From assembly GCA_947184155.2 (NCBI GenBank), contig CAMXCT020002688.1:1-64000 (forward strand): 64,000 bases of DNA. The letters are read 5' to 3'. Every line of letters begins with the position of its first letter. Positions within the stretch are counted from its first letter, which is position 1. Below, piece after piece: positions 9,001 through 18,097 of the stretch. The DNA comes from Cladocopium goreaui (lineage: Eukaryota; Sar; Dinophyceae; Suessiales; Symbiodiniaceae). The translations under genes were made by a program, and so were the position numbers. The notes below the pieces were generated by a model. It searched no databases and was not told the DNA's origin. It saw nothing but the letters and a program-made list of their open reading frames with translations.

Positions 9001-11633
9001 ATAGGCTCAAGGTCCCCCTTGGCAATGACTTGATACACATCGTGATTGGTGTCAAATGTCACTGCTGGGCAACTGATCACGTCAATGGGAGGCATCAGGC
9101 ATGCATTGGATACGGATGCTAACATCGAGGCAATCAGGCAGACGGCTGCTGGGGAAGCTTTGGGAGTGTCAGGCTTGCCTCTACTCCCCTTTGGGGAGCG
9201 GCTATTCCTGGGACTCCTTGATCCCTTCTGCTTTGGCGAGCGGTCCCTGCCTTTTCCTGGACTTCTGCTGTTCCTTCGTCTGGATCCTTTCGAGTCATTA
9301 GACGAAGGCCTGGCAGGAGTGGCAGCATGAGGAGACTTGGTTTGCTTACCCTCGTGACTAAACCTACAGTCATTGCCTCTATTGCATCTTCCCTGTTTCC
9401 AAAACTTGCATGGCTGCTTCTTCTTGCTCTTATCGTTCTTACCCCTTGACGACGATCTGCCACGGTCGGATGAGGGTCGTGATTGACTTCTGTCTTTCTT
9501 TGGTGGAGGCTTTTCATGTTTGAATGGGCAGGCATCATTCGTGCAGGTCCCTTTATTCCACTTGACACAGTACCCCTTCGGAATGTACCCGGTCTTCTCA
9601 CCCACAGCCGGAGCTGCGCTGGACGACGAGGCACCGAGGGTCCTGGCAACTCGTTCACGATTGGACTCGAGTCGCTCCCTATCCAAGTAGCGGCGAACTG
9701 CTGTCACTAGGAAATCGTAGGATTTCTTTTCGGTTCCATCCTCAGCACGATGATATTCCTGCAAGTCGTGTGCTATTGCTTTACTGGTCTTGACTTGGTT
9801 AAAGAACAGAGTCTCCAGAATGCTAATCTCAGGAATCTTGGGAATACCAGCCATCACTTGATCCCAATTGCTGATAAATCCGCGTAGGTTGTCACCCTTA
9901 AGTTTGACACTGAACAAATCCTGCAGTGAGTAGGTCGCCCCATGCTTGATGTTTGTACTGAAATGTTCATGCATCATAAACAGTACTTGACGGCCCCTCA
10001 CGTAACGATGATTTGTTGCTTCGGTCTCTTTGTAAGTGTCAACCTTTCTTGCAAAATCACCTGTGAGAATATTGGTGAGCGCGGACAGTAACTTGGCATC
10101 CAGTGTGGTGAACTTGCCTACGTCACGGAGGGCTCCAATTGTTTGGCCTTCTTTCCAGGTCTCACTTATCCAATCAAATGCTTTATCAGGGTCAGTTGAG
10201 GCTGACATTACAGCTTCCCTTGTGCGAATCCTCCAATTTCTGTATGACTCCGCATGGGGAAAAGCTGGGACTTTCACCGTGTCGGCTTCTTTGACCTTGT
10301 TCTTTTCATGTGACTGATCCCTGGAACTGCCGAACATGGCTCTCATGCGACGGATGAACCGATGGTCACTATCATCAGAGTTGTACCCATCCCCGTCTCC
10401 ATCATCATCATCACCGTCCCCAGGCCCACCTCCCGGTGGGCGTCGGCTCCCCGGAGGGGGCTTCTTCCCACGATTGTTCTTACCACGCCTGCTGTCACGA
10501 TCTGCCTGCGAATCCTTGTCATCATCTGGAGGGTCAGGTCCTGGTGGCTTGCCACCGGCATCTGATGCTGCAACACTTGTTGGTGGATACGTTGGGGACC
10601 TAAGACCGGTTATCTCAGAGACAGGATCCTTATTATCCACTGGTGCATTTCCTTCCGGGTCAAGCATTTCCCATATATCTTGGTTGGGTTCCGCTGGTTT
10701 GGATGCACTTGCTGATGCAAATGATGGCAACGGTGCAGAGTACTTGACCTCAGTGGACGGCGGCATGACGGCAGTGGCGGTTTGGACAATTGGAATCGGC
10801 ATTGGGCCTATTGTGTCAAGGAGTTTACTCATCCTCATGTTCATGGATTCGGTTTGCAACTGTTGGGCCTTTATTTGCTCACTTTGTTGCTTGATGATGG
10901 ATTCAAGTTGGGACATCTGCATCTTACGGTGTTCATCCTGGCGTTCATAGTGATCCCTGAGTGATTGGATTTGTTGTTCCTTCGTTGCATTTGACTGTCT
11001 GGCATTTCCGTCTAAAACCCTTTTATATACTTCCCCTTGTTGGGCCAATTCTTCACGAAATTGATTTTCCCGACTCTCTGCGAGCAACATCATCTGTTGC
11101 ATCCGGGCACTCGCAGCTTGTTCTTCTGCATGGAACCTACCGCTCATTTCGGACATCATCGATTGCACCATGTTTTCAGTGTTGGCTAAGGCCTCTCGAT
11201 GACGTGCTTCGGCAACCTGCTCAACCATCTGTGTAATTGCAGGGTCGTGTGAATTCACGTACACTTCATTGTTTTGTACCTGTCGTAGATTCATGGTGTT
11301 ATTCACCTCAGTCATCTCATGGTGGTGTACCTCGACAGTGTTGGATTGTACATGATGTGAGCCGGCAGGCATGCCCTCCCGGGATGCGTGAAAGTCATAT
11401 CCACGGTGTGAAAACCTCTGAGCTCCACTTTGGGGCACAACGGCGCCTGGTGGAAGCGGGACACGGACCTCACGTTTATCACTGCGGGAGCGTTCTGAAG
11501 GAGTCTGGGAAGTTGTGTGACTTGGTACATCGTTTCCAGTTTGGCCATTGTCTGCATCCTCAATCGCCATGGCTTGATGGATCCCGGATTCGCGTGAGCC
11601 CTCTGGAGATGGTTTTCCAAAGGGGGCAGACAT
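3045..11633 (-). CDS. Ty1/copia retrotransposon Gag-Pol polyprotein (element 1)
   Basis: An open frame of 2,862 codons. Order by residue: coiled-coil, Gln-rich Gag region (about 100-290); acidic/Pro linker; Gag core (about 430-660); two CCCH zinc fingers (CVKWNKGTCTNDACPFKH and CKFWKQGRCNRGNDCRFSH, about 690-765); aspartic protease WIVDTGSAQDL (about 965); HHCC-type pre-integrase (HMLTHIP...CDVC, about 1215); integrase with GDYL, FYSDNAPE and AIAERAVRS (about 1255-1360); reverse transcriptase with VVYVDDF (about 2025); RNase H with FADADHAGEYD, SSTESEVVS and VEDNQATI (about 2365-2600); then a methyltransferase-like domain (IVEVCCHPESKL, ISLPCTGGTPW, ALEWPRKCRYW, about 2705-2850). The RNase H is split by about 170 extra residues between its second and third motifs. 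The frame ends at 3045 just after FDGCALGMVN, but the product plainly continues in another frame to the window start. The length and lack of internal stops suggest a recent copy. Confidence 0.93.
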   Translation of the reverse strand: MSAPFGKPSPEGSRESGIHQAMAIEDADNGQTGNDVPSHTTSQTPSERSRSDKREVRVPLPPGAVVPQSGAQRFSHRGYDFHASREGMPAGSHHVQSNTVEVHHHEMTEVNNTMNLRQVQNNEVYVNSHDPAITQMVEQVAEARHREALANTENMVQSMMSEMSGRFHAEEQAASARMQQMMLLAESRENQFREELAQQGEVYKRVLDGNARQSNATKEQQIQSLRDHYERQDEHRKMQMSQLESIIKQQSEQIKAQQLQTESMNMRMSKLLDTIGPMPIPIVQTATAVMPPSTEVKYSAPLPSFASASASKPAEPNQDIWEMLDPEGNAPVDNKDPVSEITGLRSPTYPPTSVAASDAGGKPPGPDPPDDDKDSQADRDSRRGKNNRGKKPPPGSRRPPGGGPGDGDDDDGDGDGYNSDDSDHRFIRRMRAMFGSSRDQSHEKNKVKEADTVKVPAFPHAESYRNWRIRTREAVMSASTDPDKAFDWISETWKEGQTIGALRDVGKFTTLDAKLLSALTNILTGDFARKVDTYKETEATNHRYVRGRQVLFMMHEHFSTNIKHGATYSLQDLFSVKLKGDNLRGFISNWDQVMAGIPKIPEISILETLFFNQVKTSKAIAHDLQEYHRAEDGTEKKSYDFLVTAVRRYLDRERLESNRERVARTLGASSSSAAPAVGEKTGYIPKGYCVKWNKGTCTNDACPFKHEKPPPKKDRSQSRPSSDRGRSSSRGKNDKSKKKQPCKFWKQGRCNRGNDCRFSHEGKQTKSPHAATPARPSSNDSKGSRRRNSRSPGKGRDRSPKQKGSRSPRNSRSPKGSRGKPDTPKASPAAVCLIASMLASVSNACLMPPIDVISCPAVTFDTNHDVYQVIAKGDLEPINPASRRYKRTFPIDYPFDFDRRDVEDACLSANMLAGAVKNSLMNNVCKCNYECDTMFGCDHCIPKEIVAMPAKSEEYVDGCFEASIDWIVDTGSAQDLLTDHHVPDHYGYFSDNPIRLITANGESSSMKQGKVKVPELNATVSPYLVQSSPPVLSVGLRCVEDGFDFVWRGSKNEKPKLVSPDGKVIELEVRDYVPYLCSKSNQPSVSTVAKSRNNDSPMKRVKVMASSSGSESGFIEEEDSPPSPDLYDEEYEDDEPAVVGGNSSKLDDDLVPDISGDPGADAPSDEEGIAPADREVQPDDVDDSRDEVRHDPEMERRRERGKAALKAEAKSKRHMLTHIPKNPYCDVCTKAKMYKPPGYSKGGSSMVDAKKFGDHVTGDYLIAKSDPETGVDGDRVAMVLKDVATDFRYVYPVARRDTSNTTLAMKHFVDDLEKIGIFYSDNAPEIVAAMRAMKIRHQISKDYISTSNAIAERAVRSTLEGTRANLLQAGLHHGYWPYAARHWCIMHDTAPDGTGRDTPWKLRFGTDFEGPLIPFGCKVDYWTGPRKKPKKQMKFEPTTEPGIFLGYVIHPGFHWRKEFAVASLKQINDADFDQSVTVLRVLKISVPEKIEFPCRKRADAIRDGSLKPNQLCDEQDALPPPEEQDAQPVREPGPVKRSITDIEAGQPVQQSSASAVYHQGWLEFFKHVDHKEAWYEYANCKVNVWIIDNQCIGPSPDFDAANFPFRTTCIKDDESWHVHEENLKIDPPVEDLEKEIEVHEVIVTIFSKEPIDLRNRVDEPIRGAVPEAEVEVINPITGELERIKTNDPSFYDAGGFKARKYKNSSKPKDIPPFVWQAMSQKERRASIADEQRKLALEEKEKKRARRVKAVPMIGTLKESPNELDESLSYEFIPAMPVCQMNPQKHRVKCIRLGIQSGEKAVNTLVARPVGKKEIRANPKAQQALDVEWDKLVKKKAWQYETVAEWKVIADKAKKTGKKVHVGKVFEICVEKGSELPEGDKLRKFKGRTVFQGNNVKDESADVALFSELGSSPATMEAGKAVDAYGAQPGFTTQQNDGVQAYTQALWKGVETWVELPPDRWPKEWHGKFIRPVVLLRIALYGHPDSGGLWEQYCEAMLKLVGFIMPDPEGWPSVFFHPELKLLLVVYVDDFKMSGPKENMSKGWSLIASKIDMDTPGEVNRYLGCDHVAQHNVKLKVEDHPYAHVFDKSLANPAAPAAAACHRTQDFWELDTVNDVYMRHHVQPRKKLFLPDEEVVKSCQLAPFRFTNAIPCNNNGSEVEQWDTIGIGSNVNKGGSLNDSWVGTTYFFPTSCKDPKAAMATIKRDKSGAKKKARAEGFSYMDQLYENQPCMQKPVTTFTYDMEPFLKSCVERYISLAGRDAKPLKQVSTPFHEERIARPIADEKETKGVLAPIAARVLMKVLFAARMARFDLLRAVQGLAARVTKWSAECDKALHRLICYINSTLDHKQRAFIGDKVSECRLWLFADADHAGEYDNRSTSGCLLVLVGPNTYFPLTAFSKKQTAVAMSSTESEVVSANVSLRAVGLPSSGLWAYLQNAGGERAPKDSIPGGLPRHDIETQKESNGEYWQFMRSRRLLVRVHTKPRSHLFTPVDMSKSPINLKRIGCARTTVMLKDGMVDFMQDNWKVKVDYPINGEWIGKTFFRVYGPYESDYNIESVEIREAITDYEFVGREKEGECMISMFSPRSIKGVFVEDNQATIRILENGKSPTFRHTDKTQRVNLSWLEEQFKRRWYKLVHGPSMLQAADILTKPFVNAEKWKLAVKLLALTPTKKVSPQKALASASEAITPPIIAAPSTGGPAAKSDTKRLIVEVCCHPESKLSQTNRKWSEGCEVLQFTEEFDLNEVENQMRIAEYVNSFKGDVKPFIWISLPCTGGTPWTYINMKNPSAREKVLKHVREFDRLWISLKSFLRMLNCEVHIALEWPRKCRYWKLTKVAKLLNFYGMIAYHFDGCALGMVNTMIL

Positions 11634-11729
11634 TTACTTACAAAAGGAAAGTATCTGGCGATACGGCTGATAACCTATACCTAGAGGTTAAACAGCCTCA
11701 ATCAACCAGCAACGCCGCACACTGTTTTT

Positions 11730-11744
11730 CTTGAGCCAAAATGG
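11730..11744 (-). other. relic of the dinoflagellate spliced leader
   Basis: On the minus strand this reads CCATTTTGGCTCAAG, an exact match to the last 15 nt of the known 22-nt dinoflagellate spliced leader (CCGTAGCCATTTTGGCTCAAG). Four of the seven bases further upstream do not match. It lies 96 bases upstream of the element 1 start codon on the same strand. A leader copy in genomic DNA is the known mark of a reverse-transcribed, trans-spliced mRNA. This, with no LTR recognised here, suggests that element 1 begins at this point as a retrocopy. Confidence 0.7.
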
Positions 11745-11921
11745 TCATAGTATATACACGTACACAACCAGGCGTTACTTTACAGGGAGGTAATGGAGAC
11801 TATACATAAGCACCATGTAAAAATAAAATGCAACAAATAACGAATATCATAAATAACGAAAAACAAGTTGGAATACCAGTATGTCTATACATGTCTTTGA
11901 TTTTGGATCTTCCTAACACAC

Positions 11922-14900
11922 TGGAAGCAGTGGCCTCGATCTCAATCGTGGATGCCACACATTGCTCGTAGACCGTCCAGATGCGCGTCAAATATACCGG
12001 TTGATGCCACGTATCCAAAATGGCAACCATTTTTCCGATACGTTTGAGATTGCTCTCAAACACCTCCTCGAGATTGTCGCTTCCAGTGCTGCTCTCTTCG
12101 ACCAGGATTCGGTACTGATTGTTTGTGAAGAAACACATGAAGAAGTAACATGAACCAACCAGGCTTTGCTGAAACATCTCCAAAGCACTCTGCACCTGTG
12201 CTCTGGGGCAGCTGGGCCTCTCTCTCTCTCTCTCTCCATCGGGCAGCCGGGACTACTTCATTGTGTGCAGGGAAGCTGGAAACCTCAACCTGGTTTGGAA
12301 GTTCCTCATATCGTTTCGGGCAAGAAAGCGAACAAAGGACGCCCAAAAGTTGAACAAGCTCCAACGAGACATCCTATGATTTCCTGGCAGATTTTTGAAT
12401 GGCTCCGTGACAGACATCTTCCAGCTTTGGGACATCAAAAGTAGTGTCTCCAACATGGCAACTACTCTGGTCACAAGTGCGAAGGAAAACCGCACAACAG
12501 GATACAACAGGATTTTTACAAAATGGCACACCATGTTTCCAAAAGTACTTGACAAAGACGCGATGAAAACTGTTCGCCCAATTTGCCCATGTTCGCCTCG
12601 TGCAGACTGTATTTCCAGGTCCAGCTCATGAAATGCGTCTGTTCTCGGCGTTCACAGCGCGGTATCCAATCGACTAACGCACATCCAGCTCTACCATCAC
12701 GTGGACAGATCATGTCTCGACCAATGGGATCTTCTGAAAGCCAAAAGGCCGTCTTCATGTCCTGAGTTTCGTCGAAAACAGTTTGACCTTTTAACATGTG
12801 ATGCGATGTGACTGACATTTGCCGACCTGGGTGAAACTAAACGAAGGCTGTCAAAAAACGGCAGGTCCAGTCATAAGATCCATAGTTATTTCATATTTTG
12901 AAACGTTGCACATGAGATTAGCGTCGAAACAGGGTTGTTCTGGCCCTACGGGTATGGCTGGGCAAAGTGAGGATTAAACTTGAACAAGGATCGATGAAGG
13001 TCGGATCGTTCTTGCCAGTGCGTTGCGTTGCCAGTTGAGCGAAGTCAGCAGATAGCAGATATTGTATGCTGACCTGGGCCCGAGATCGTTCAGGGTCTGG
13101 ACTGGGAGCAAAACACAGGCGCGCGCAGATCATCGTGGAATATCAAGGGCAGGAAAACAGGTTTATGAAAGAGCGGCTGCATCAACATAGTCAAAAACAT
13201 GCTTTGCTATCTAGAAACCCCGGCTCTTTGACTCTGGCGGACGCGCATGGCAGACACGCTTTGCTCGAACTTGGCTTTCTGAAGCCCAAGACGACTCAAT
13301 TTCTTCGAGTATGCCGTGAGCGTGTCTGGTTGCTCATCCTCAGAGAGGCACCCCAGAGGCTCACGCTCTATATGATGACATGTGTTGAACATGTTGGCAT
13401 TTAGAAACTGAGCCCTCGATAAACTTCAAACTCCCGCCTGGTCAAGCATCCATGCTGTGTATTGCTGTGCAAGTTATCCCAATGGAGGCTTTCGTTTGGC
13501 AGTCAGGGGGGCTTGGCACATGATACGCTTCGAATACCAAGCATCCCAAAGTTGGGCATAGACTTCCTCCAGGGTGCGTTCGATCTTCCGAGCTTTGCGA
13601 GAGCTGTTCCACGAAAAGGCTAAGCGACCACCGACCCCCAATGCAACCAAACCAAGAACCAGAAGTGGCAGGTGCCACCAGACCTCATGATGAAATGAAT
13701 CACTGCATGCGGATACGAAGAAAGGCAGGGGTGTCTTGAAACATCCGAGCAAGTCAAAAATTGAAAGCAGCGTGCGTGTTCTAGCACATTCTGAAGGTCC
13801 ATGTTCATTTCGCATTCTGCTTGGCAGTGCGACATTCATAAACGGCAAGTGCACAGAAGGCAGAGTTATCATCCAGCGGGACCGAACAATTTTCTGGTCG
13901 CTGGATTTTCGTGGTTGTGGTTGAGCCATTTGTCAGTTTGGGACAATAGATCTGCGTTGCGGTTCTCAAATTTCCGCAGTAAAGAGGGGATCCAAAGTAC
14001 GATGCCAAGATAGAGATCACAATGCGTGAGGGTTGTTACATCAAGCCCACCTAACCCAACATAATCCAACCCCATCCAGGTAGGTCAGGGGTCACCTACG
14101 GCAGTCAAAACGGGTAACACAGGCAGTCACGAAATAACGTGAAGCCATTAAACATGGAACCCGAAACAGTTCTAGAAGTTCAATCTATCCCACACAAGCC
14201 TTCTAAGCAAGAGATGTTCCATCTCACTTCAGAATTTGCGTCCCTCTGGCCTCCAAGATATGTCTGATTCATGAGCTAAAACATCTCACTTCTCCAAATC
14301 TCCCACTCTAGTTTCGAAACAACGGACATGCAAAAATCAGATTCGAAAACTTCAATGCTCGTGCAAGAACAAGGGGTTGCTGGCCGTGAAGACTGATACA
14401 CTCAGATCAAAACACAGTCCGCAAGCCATCAGCGCAATGGACGCGCAAGTTCAATTAAGTCACTGTTCCACGCGATCAACAGTTCACAACCGGCAGTCAA
14501 AGGAAAGGGGTCAGAAAACAGCATCCACTTCCAGCTTTGAAGCCGGAAAACCACAAAAAATCATTGACATGCTGGATTTCCATGTCTCAAAATATCTCTA
14601 AACGGCGTTGAAAACACAATGTCATTGCTTGGTCTCATTGCCCAGACACGCACTTGTTGTCCACCAACACCAATGGCAAGTTGCAGGGGAAGCAGCCATC
14701 GACGCCGCTCATAGAGTAGTGCGACCCCAAGCACTCTTCGCACGTGCTCCGCTCCTCGGAAGGAGTTGAACCTGAGGCATGGAAGAACAAAGCTAGCAAG
14801 GCTAGCAATAGTACCATGCTCAGATCGGATAACACCAACACCATGAACATTTTCATGGTCTCGACGGTCTCCCCGCCTTAACTAGTTTCAGCATGTTTCA

Positions 14901-17029
14901 GCCATATGCTACCAACCGACTGCCATCCCAACCTTCTGCCATCCCAACCTTCGGGGCACTCTTGACAGAAGCTTTGAGCTGGCGCAAATTTTCCGACGTC
15001 GCATCGTTCACACCTCAGATTGTTGCGGCCGGGACCTCTCCCGGGTTGGCATGGAGGCTTCAGCGTATCGAACATTCCATCATGACCTCAGGCTGTGGGA
15101 GCCAGGGGCAACATCGGCAAAACATGGGCAACATGTACAGCACAAAAGTGTGAGGCACCAAGCAAAGTCCAAAAAATGAATCTCCGCCCACTTCACCCAC
15201 TTGGCTGAGAAACGTTCCAAGGAAGAAATGTCCCACAAGCCAATCGAAGTGTCAAAGGAGATAGCCCCGCTGAACATGTACTGCATGTCTCTGACTGCCG
15301 AGGTGTTCCACGAGCCAATGGGCTGATTGAACTCCTTGGCCCCGTAGAACATCCTCTGCATGGAGGTCACTGCCGAGGTGTCCCAGGAGCCAATGGGCTG
15401 ATTGAACTCCTTGGCCCCGTAGAACATGAACCGCATGTCGGTCACTGCCGAGGTGTTCCAGGAGCCAATGGGCTGATTGAACTTCTCGGCCGTGCTGAAC
15501 ATCATGTGCATGTCTGTCACTGCCGAGGTGTCCCAGGAGCCAATGGGCTGATTGAACTCCTTGGCCTCCGCGAACATGCACTGCATGTCTCTCACTGCCG
15601 AGGTGTTCCAGGAGCCAATGGGCTGATTGAACTCCCTGGCCCCGTAGAACATGAACTGCATGTCTGTCACTGCCGAGGTGTTCCAGGAGCCAATGGGCTG
15701 ATTGAACTCCTTGGCCTCCGCGAACATCCTCTGCATGTCTGTCACTGCCAAGGTGTCCCAGGAGCCAATGGGCTGATTGAACTCCTTGGCCACCTCGAAC
15801 ATCCTCTGCATGTCTGTCACTGCCGAGGTGTCCCAGGAGCCAATGGGCTGATTGAACTCGTAGGTGTAGCAGAACATGCCCCCCATGTCTGTCACTGCCG
15901 AGGTGTCCCAGGAGCCAATGGGCTGATTGAACTTGTAGGCCTCGCTGAACATCCAGCGCATGCCTCTCACTGCCGAGGTGTCCCAGGAGCCAATGGGCTG
16001 ATTGAACTTCTCGGCGCTGTAGAACATCCAGTACATGTCTGTCACTGCCGAGGTGTTCCACGAGCCAATGGGCTGATTGAACTCCTTGGCCCCGTAGAAC
16101 ATCCTCTGCATGGAGGTCACTGCCGAGGTGTCCCAGGAGCCAATGGGCTGATTGAACTCCTTGGCCTCCTCGAACATCCTCTGCATGTCTGTCACTGCCG
16201 AGGTGTCCCAGGAGCCAATGGGCTGATTGAACTCCTTGGCCTCCTCGAACATCCTCTGCATGTCCGTCACTGCCGAGGTGTTCCAGGAGCCAATGGGCTG
16301 ATTGAACTCCTTGGCCTCCTCGAACATCCTCTGCATGTCTGTCACTGCCGAGGTGTCCCAGGAGCCAATGGGCTGATTGAACTTGTAGGCCCCGCTGAAC
16401 ATGCCCCCCATGTCCGTCACTGCCGAGGTGTCCCAGGATCCAATGGGCTGATTGAAATCATAGTGCCAGTGGAACAATCTCGACATGTTTGTCACCTTTG
16501 AAACATCCCAGTTGGCGATTTCTCCGTAAGTGGAGATCACCTGCAATTTTTCCTGAATTTGTGTTATGTTGGCTTGAGAGGCCAACAAAACCAATGGGAT
16601 TGAAACTGGGAATTCTGACTCATTTCGGTCTGACGAACCCTAGATAAACACACGCGTGCATACAGTAGGCAACATGACTATACGATACCCCACAAACAAC
16701 AACCTTCAGCCAAGGTTTCTATTATTGTCTGCAAATGTCTAGACGGTATATGGGTGAAAAGTGCCAAGATTCGGGGTAGTGATATTATATCGTGATGCAG
16801 TCAAAGAACTAATTTCAGACATTCCAAATCCCTCCAACATCCCAAATGCCAAATGATCTCTCAAAATCGCCACAATTCACAACCGATGCTGCCAAGTGTC
16901 AGATGGATCTGCCCTCCGACTCCAAGCGCCGACAGCTTTGCGTAGCTCGGTCCCATTTTGGAAGGCGCGGCAGCACTGCTCGCCTTGGGAGCTGCATGCC
17001 ATCAGCACCAACAGCCACATCAACGCCAT
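11922..17029 (-). CDS. multi-exon DUF285 (BspA-type) membrane protein gene, 3' end not found
   Basis: I reconstruct nine exons with consistent phase: 16913-17029, 15214-16540, 14949-15086, 14650-14771, 13546-13683, 13219-13338, 12993-13073, 12600-12761 and 11922-12195 (last donor tentative), about 826 codons. Exon 1 starts at ATG with a signal peptide ([18 protein letters not shown]). Exon 2 carries 17 repeats of 25 residues built on [16 protein letters not shown]. Exons 3-4 are Cys-rich ([26 protein letters not shown]). Exon 5 begins [17 protein letters not shown], a transmembrane helix. Exons 5-9 are presumably cytoplasmic, with [59 protein letters not shown] and [17 protein letters not shown] recall this architecture from dinoflagellate gene families; its function is unknown, though surface recognition is a fair guess. 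DUF285 repeats occur in surface proteins. Donors are GT, GC and GA. Element 1 sits downstream, where the remaining exons should be. Confidence 0.78.
15218..16500 (-). repeat. 75-bp tandem repeats coding DUF285 units
   Basis: Seventeen units of exactly 75 bp, each encoding 25 residues of the form [26 protein letters not shown]; the last unit is degenerate ([15 protein letters not shown]). The units are nearly identical at DNA level and always in frame, which points to recent unequal exchange or conversion. Variation is concentrated in the MFxxAxxF stretch. The repetition also leaves long open frames in other frames and on the plus strand, which I treat as shadows. Confidence 0.92.
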
Positions 17030-17673
17030 GGTGCTTGCGAAAGGCCCTCGGAACTCTGGGCCAAATGTTCTTCAAAATATCTTTGAAAACATGTTTTAAC
17101 ATGTGTTCTTTGATGTTCTTTGTGACGATTGCGACTGTCACTGAACGATAGGATGCTCATGGCATCTCTTAGTCTTGGTCTCTTCGTCAATGTCTCTCGA
17201 CCGCCTTCAAGCCGTGTGATGTCAGCAGAAATGGCAGCAAGGCAAAGGCTGAAAACCACAAGGAGAGTCACCTCCGTTCAGCTGTTCATGTGTGTCTCTC
17301 TGGCTATACCTCTCTGATTCCAGGTAGTTAGTCGTTGTCAATGCAGTCTGAATGGATGTAACATGAACTCGGCAACGAACAAAAAACACCTCAGTGATTT
17401 TTCAGCTTGTCCACCGGGGCACAGCTCCTTTCATCCCCCAGCATTGCAAGGGAACTCTCGCGGCTTGTTACCGCAATGCGGATCAAGGATGCGTTGCATT
17501 TTCCAAGAAGTACAAGTCTTGACTACGGGACAACAAGATGAGTGCTGATGTATTTCTAGTTCGAATGTTCTCCGCAAGCTCATGCTGCAACCATGTCCTG
17601 GCTGTGAACTGACCCCGGGAGTTGCAAGACGTCAATAGACTCGCATTTTTCAGCACGAACCCCAAGGACGCAT
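17030..17673. other. upstream region of the DUF285 gene, no gene seen
   Basis: No convincing coding region. Just upstream of the ATG at 17029, the minus strand reads ...TTGGCCCAG followed by about 28 bases to the start. That AG could be a trans-splice acceptor for the leader, but this is a guess. A hydrophobic stretch near 17271-17230 on the minus strand follows an in-frame TGA and has no ATG, so I do not call it. Confidence 0.4.
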
Positions 17674-17682
17674 CTCTGCATA

Positions 17683-17894
17683 TCTCAAAACACGGCGGCC
17701 CACTTCTAAGCTCGGTCACTTGTTTCCTCTTGCGTTGCTTGAGCCTTGAGCCACCATCCAGTGGCGTGTCATCCTTGCGCAGTGGCCTATGTAGACCTGT
17801 GACATGCATCAACTGTCACACTGATAAGAACAGATACTACACATCCAACTGAGCATGACATGACATGGGTGAGTGCAGTGGATATATCTTTACA
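17683..17894 (-). repeat. 3' LTR of element 2
   Basis: 212 bp, the partner of 26251-26451. CpG-containing stretches are unchanged between the two copies, so there has been little time for methylation-driven decay since insertion. Confidence 0.9.
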
Positions 17895-18097
17895 CCCCAC
17901 CTTGCCAAAAGTTCTTGCATTTTGCAAGTTTTGGAACATATTTGCACCTCACCTTACATTTGTAAATTCTACAGTTCCGCAGGTAGTTGTTAGCGGAAAA
18001 ACTGTTCCACGTGCATTCGCCTCTCTCACTTTCATATGCACTGATTGCGTCACCACTTTGCTTTCACCACAGCTGCCGCATGCGCTGATTGCTATCC

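Noticed and set aside
15252-16061. A second minus-strand frame of 269 codons through the same repeats
   Set aside because: Same cause; the DUF285 frame has recognisable family sequence, and this one does not.
15506-16501. A 331-codon plus-strand frame rich in [16 protein letters not shown] repeats
   Set aside because: It is the antisense shadow of the 75-bp DUF285 repeats; the periodicity keeps it open.
17020-17271. Minus-strand signal-peptide-like frame (TLLVVFSLCLAAISA)
   Set aside because: It begins at GTG right after an in-frame TGA; the ATG at 17029 gives a better signal peptide that joins the DUF285 exon in phase.
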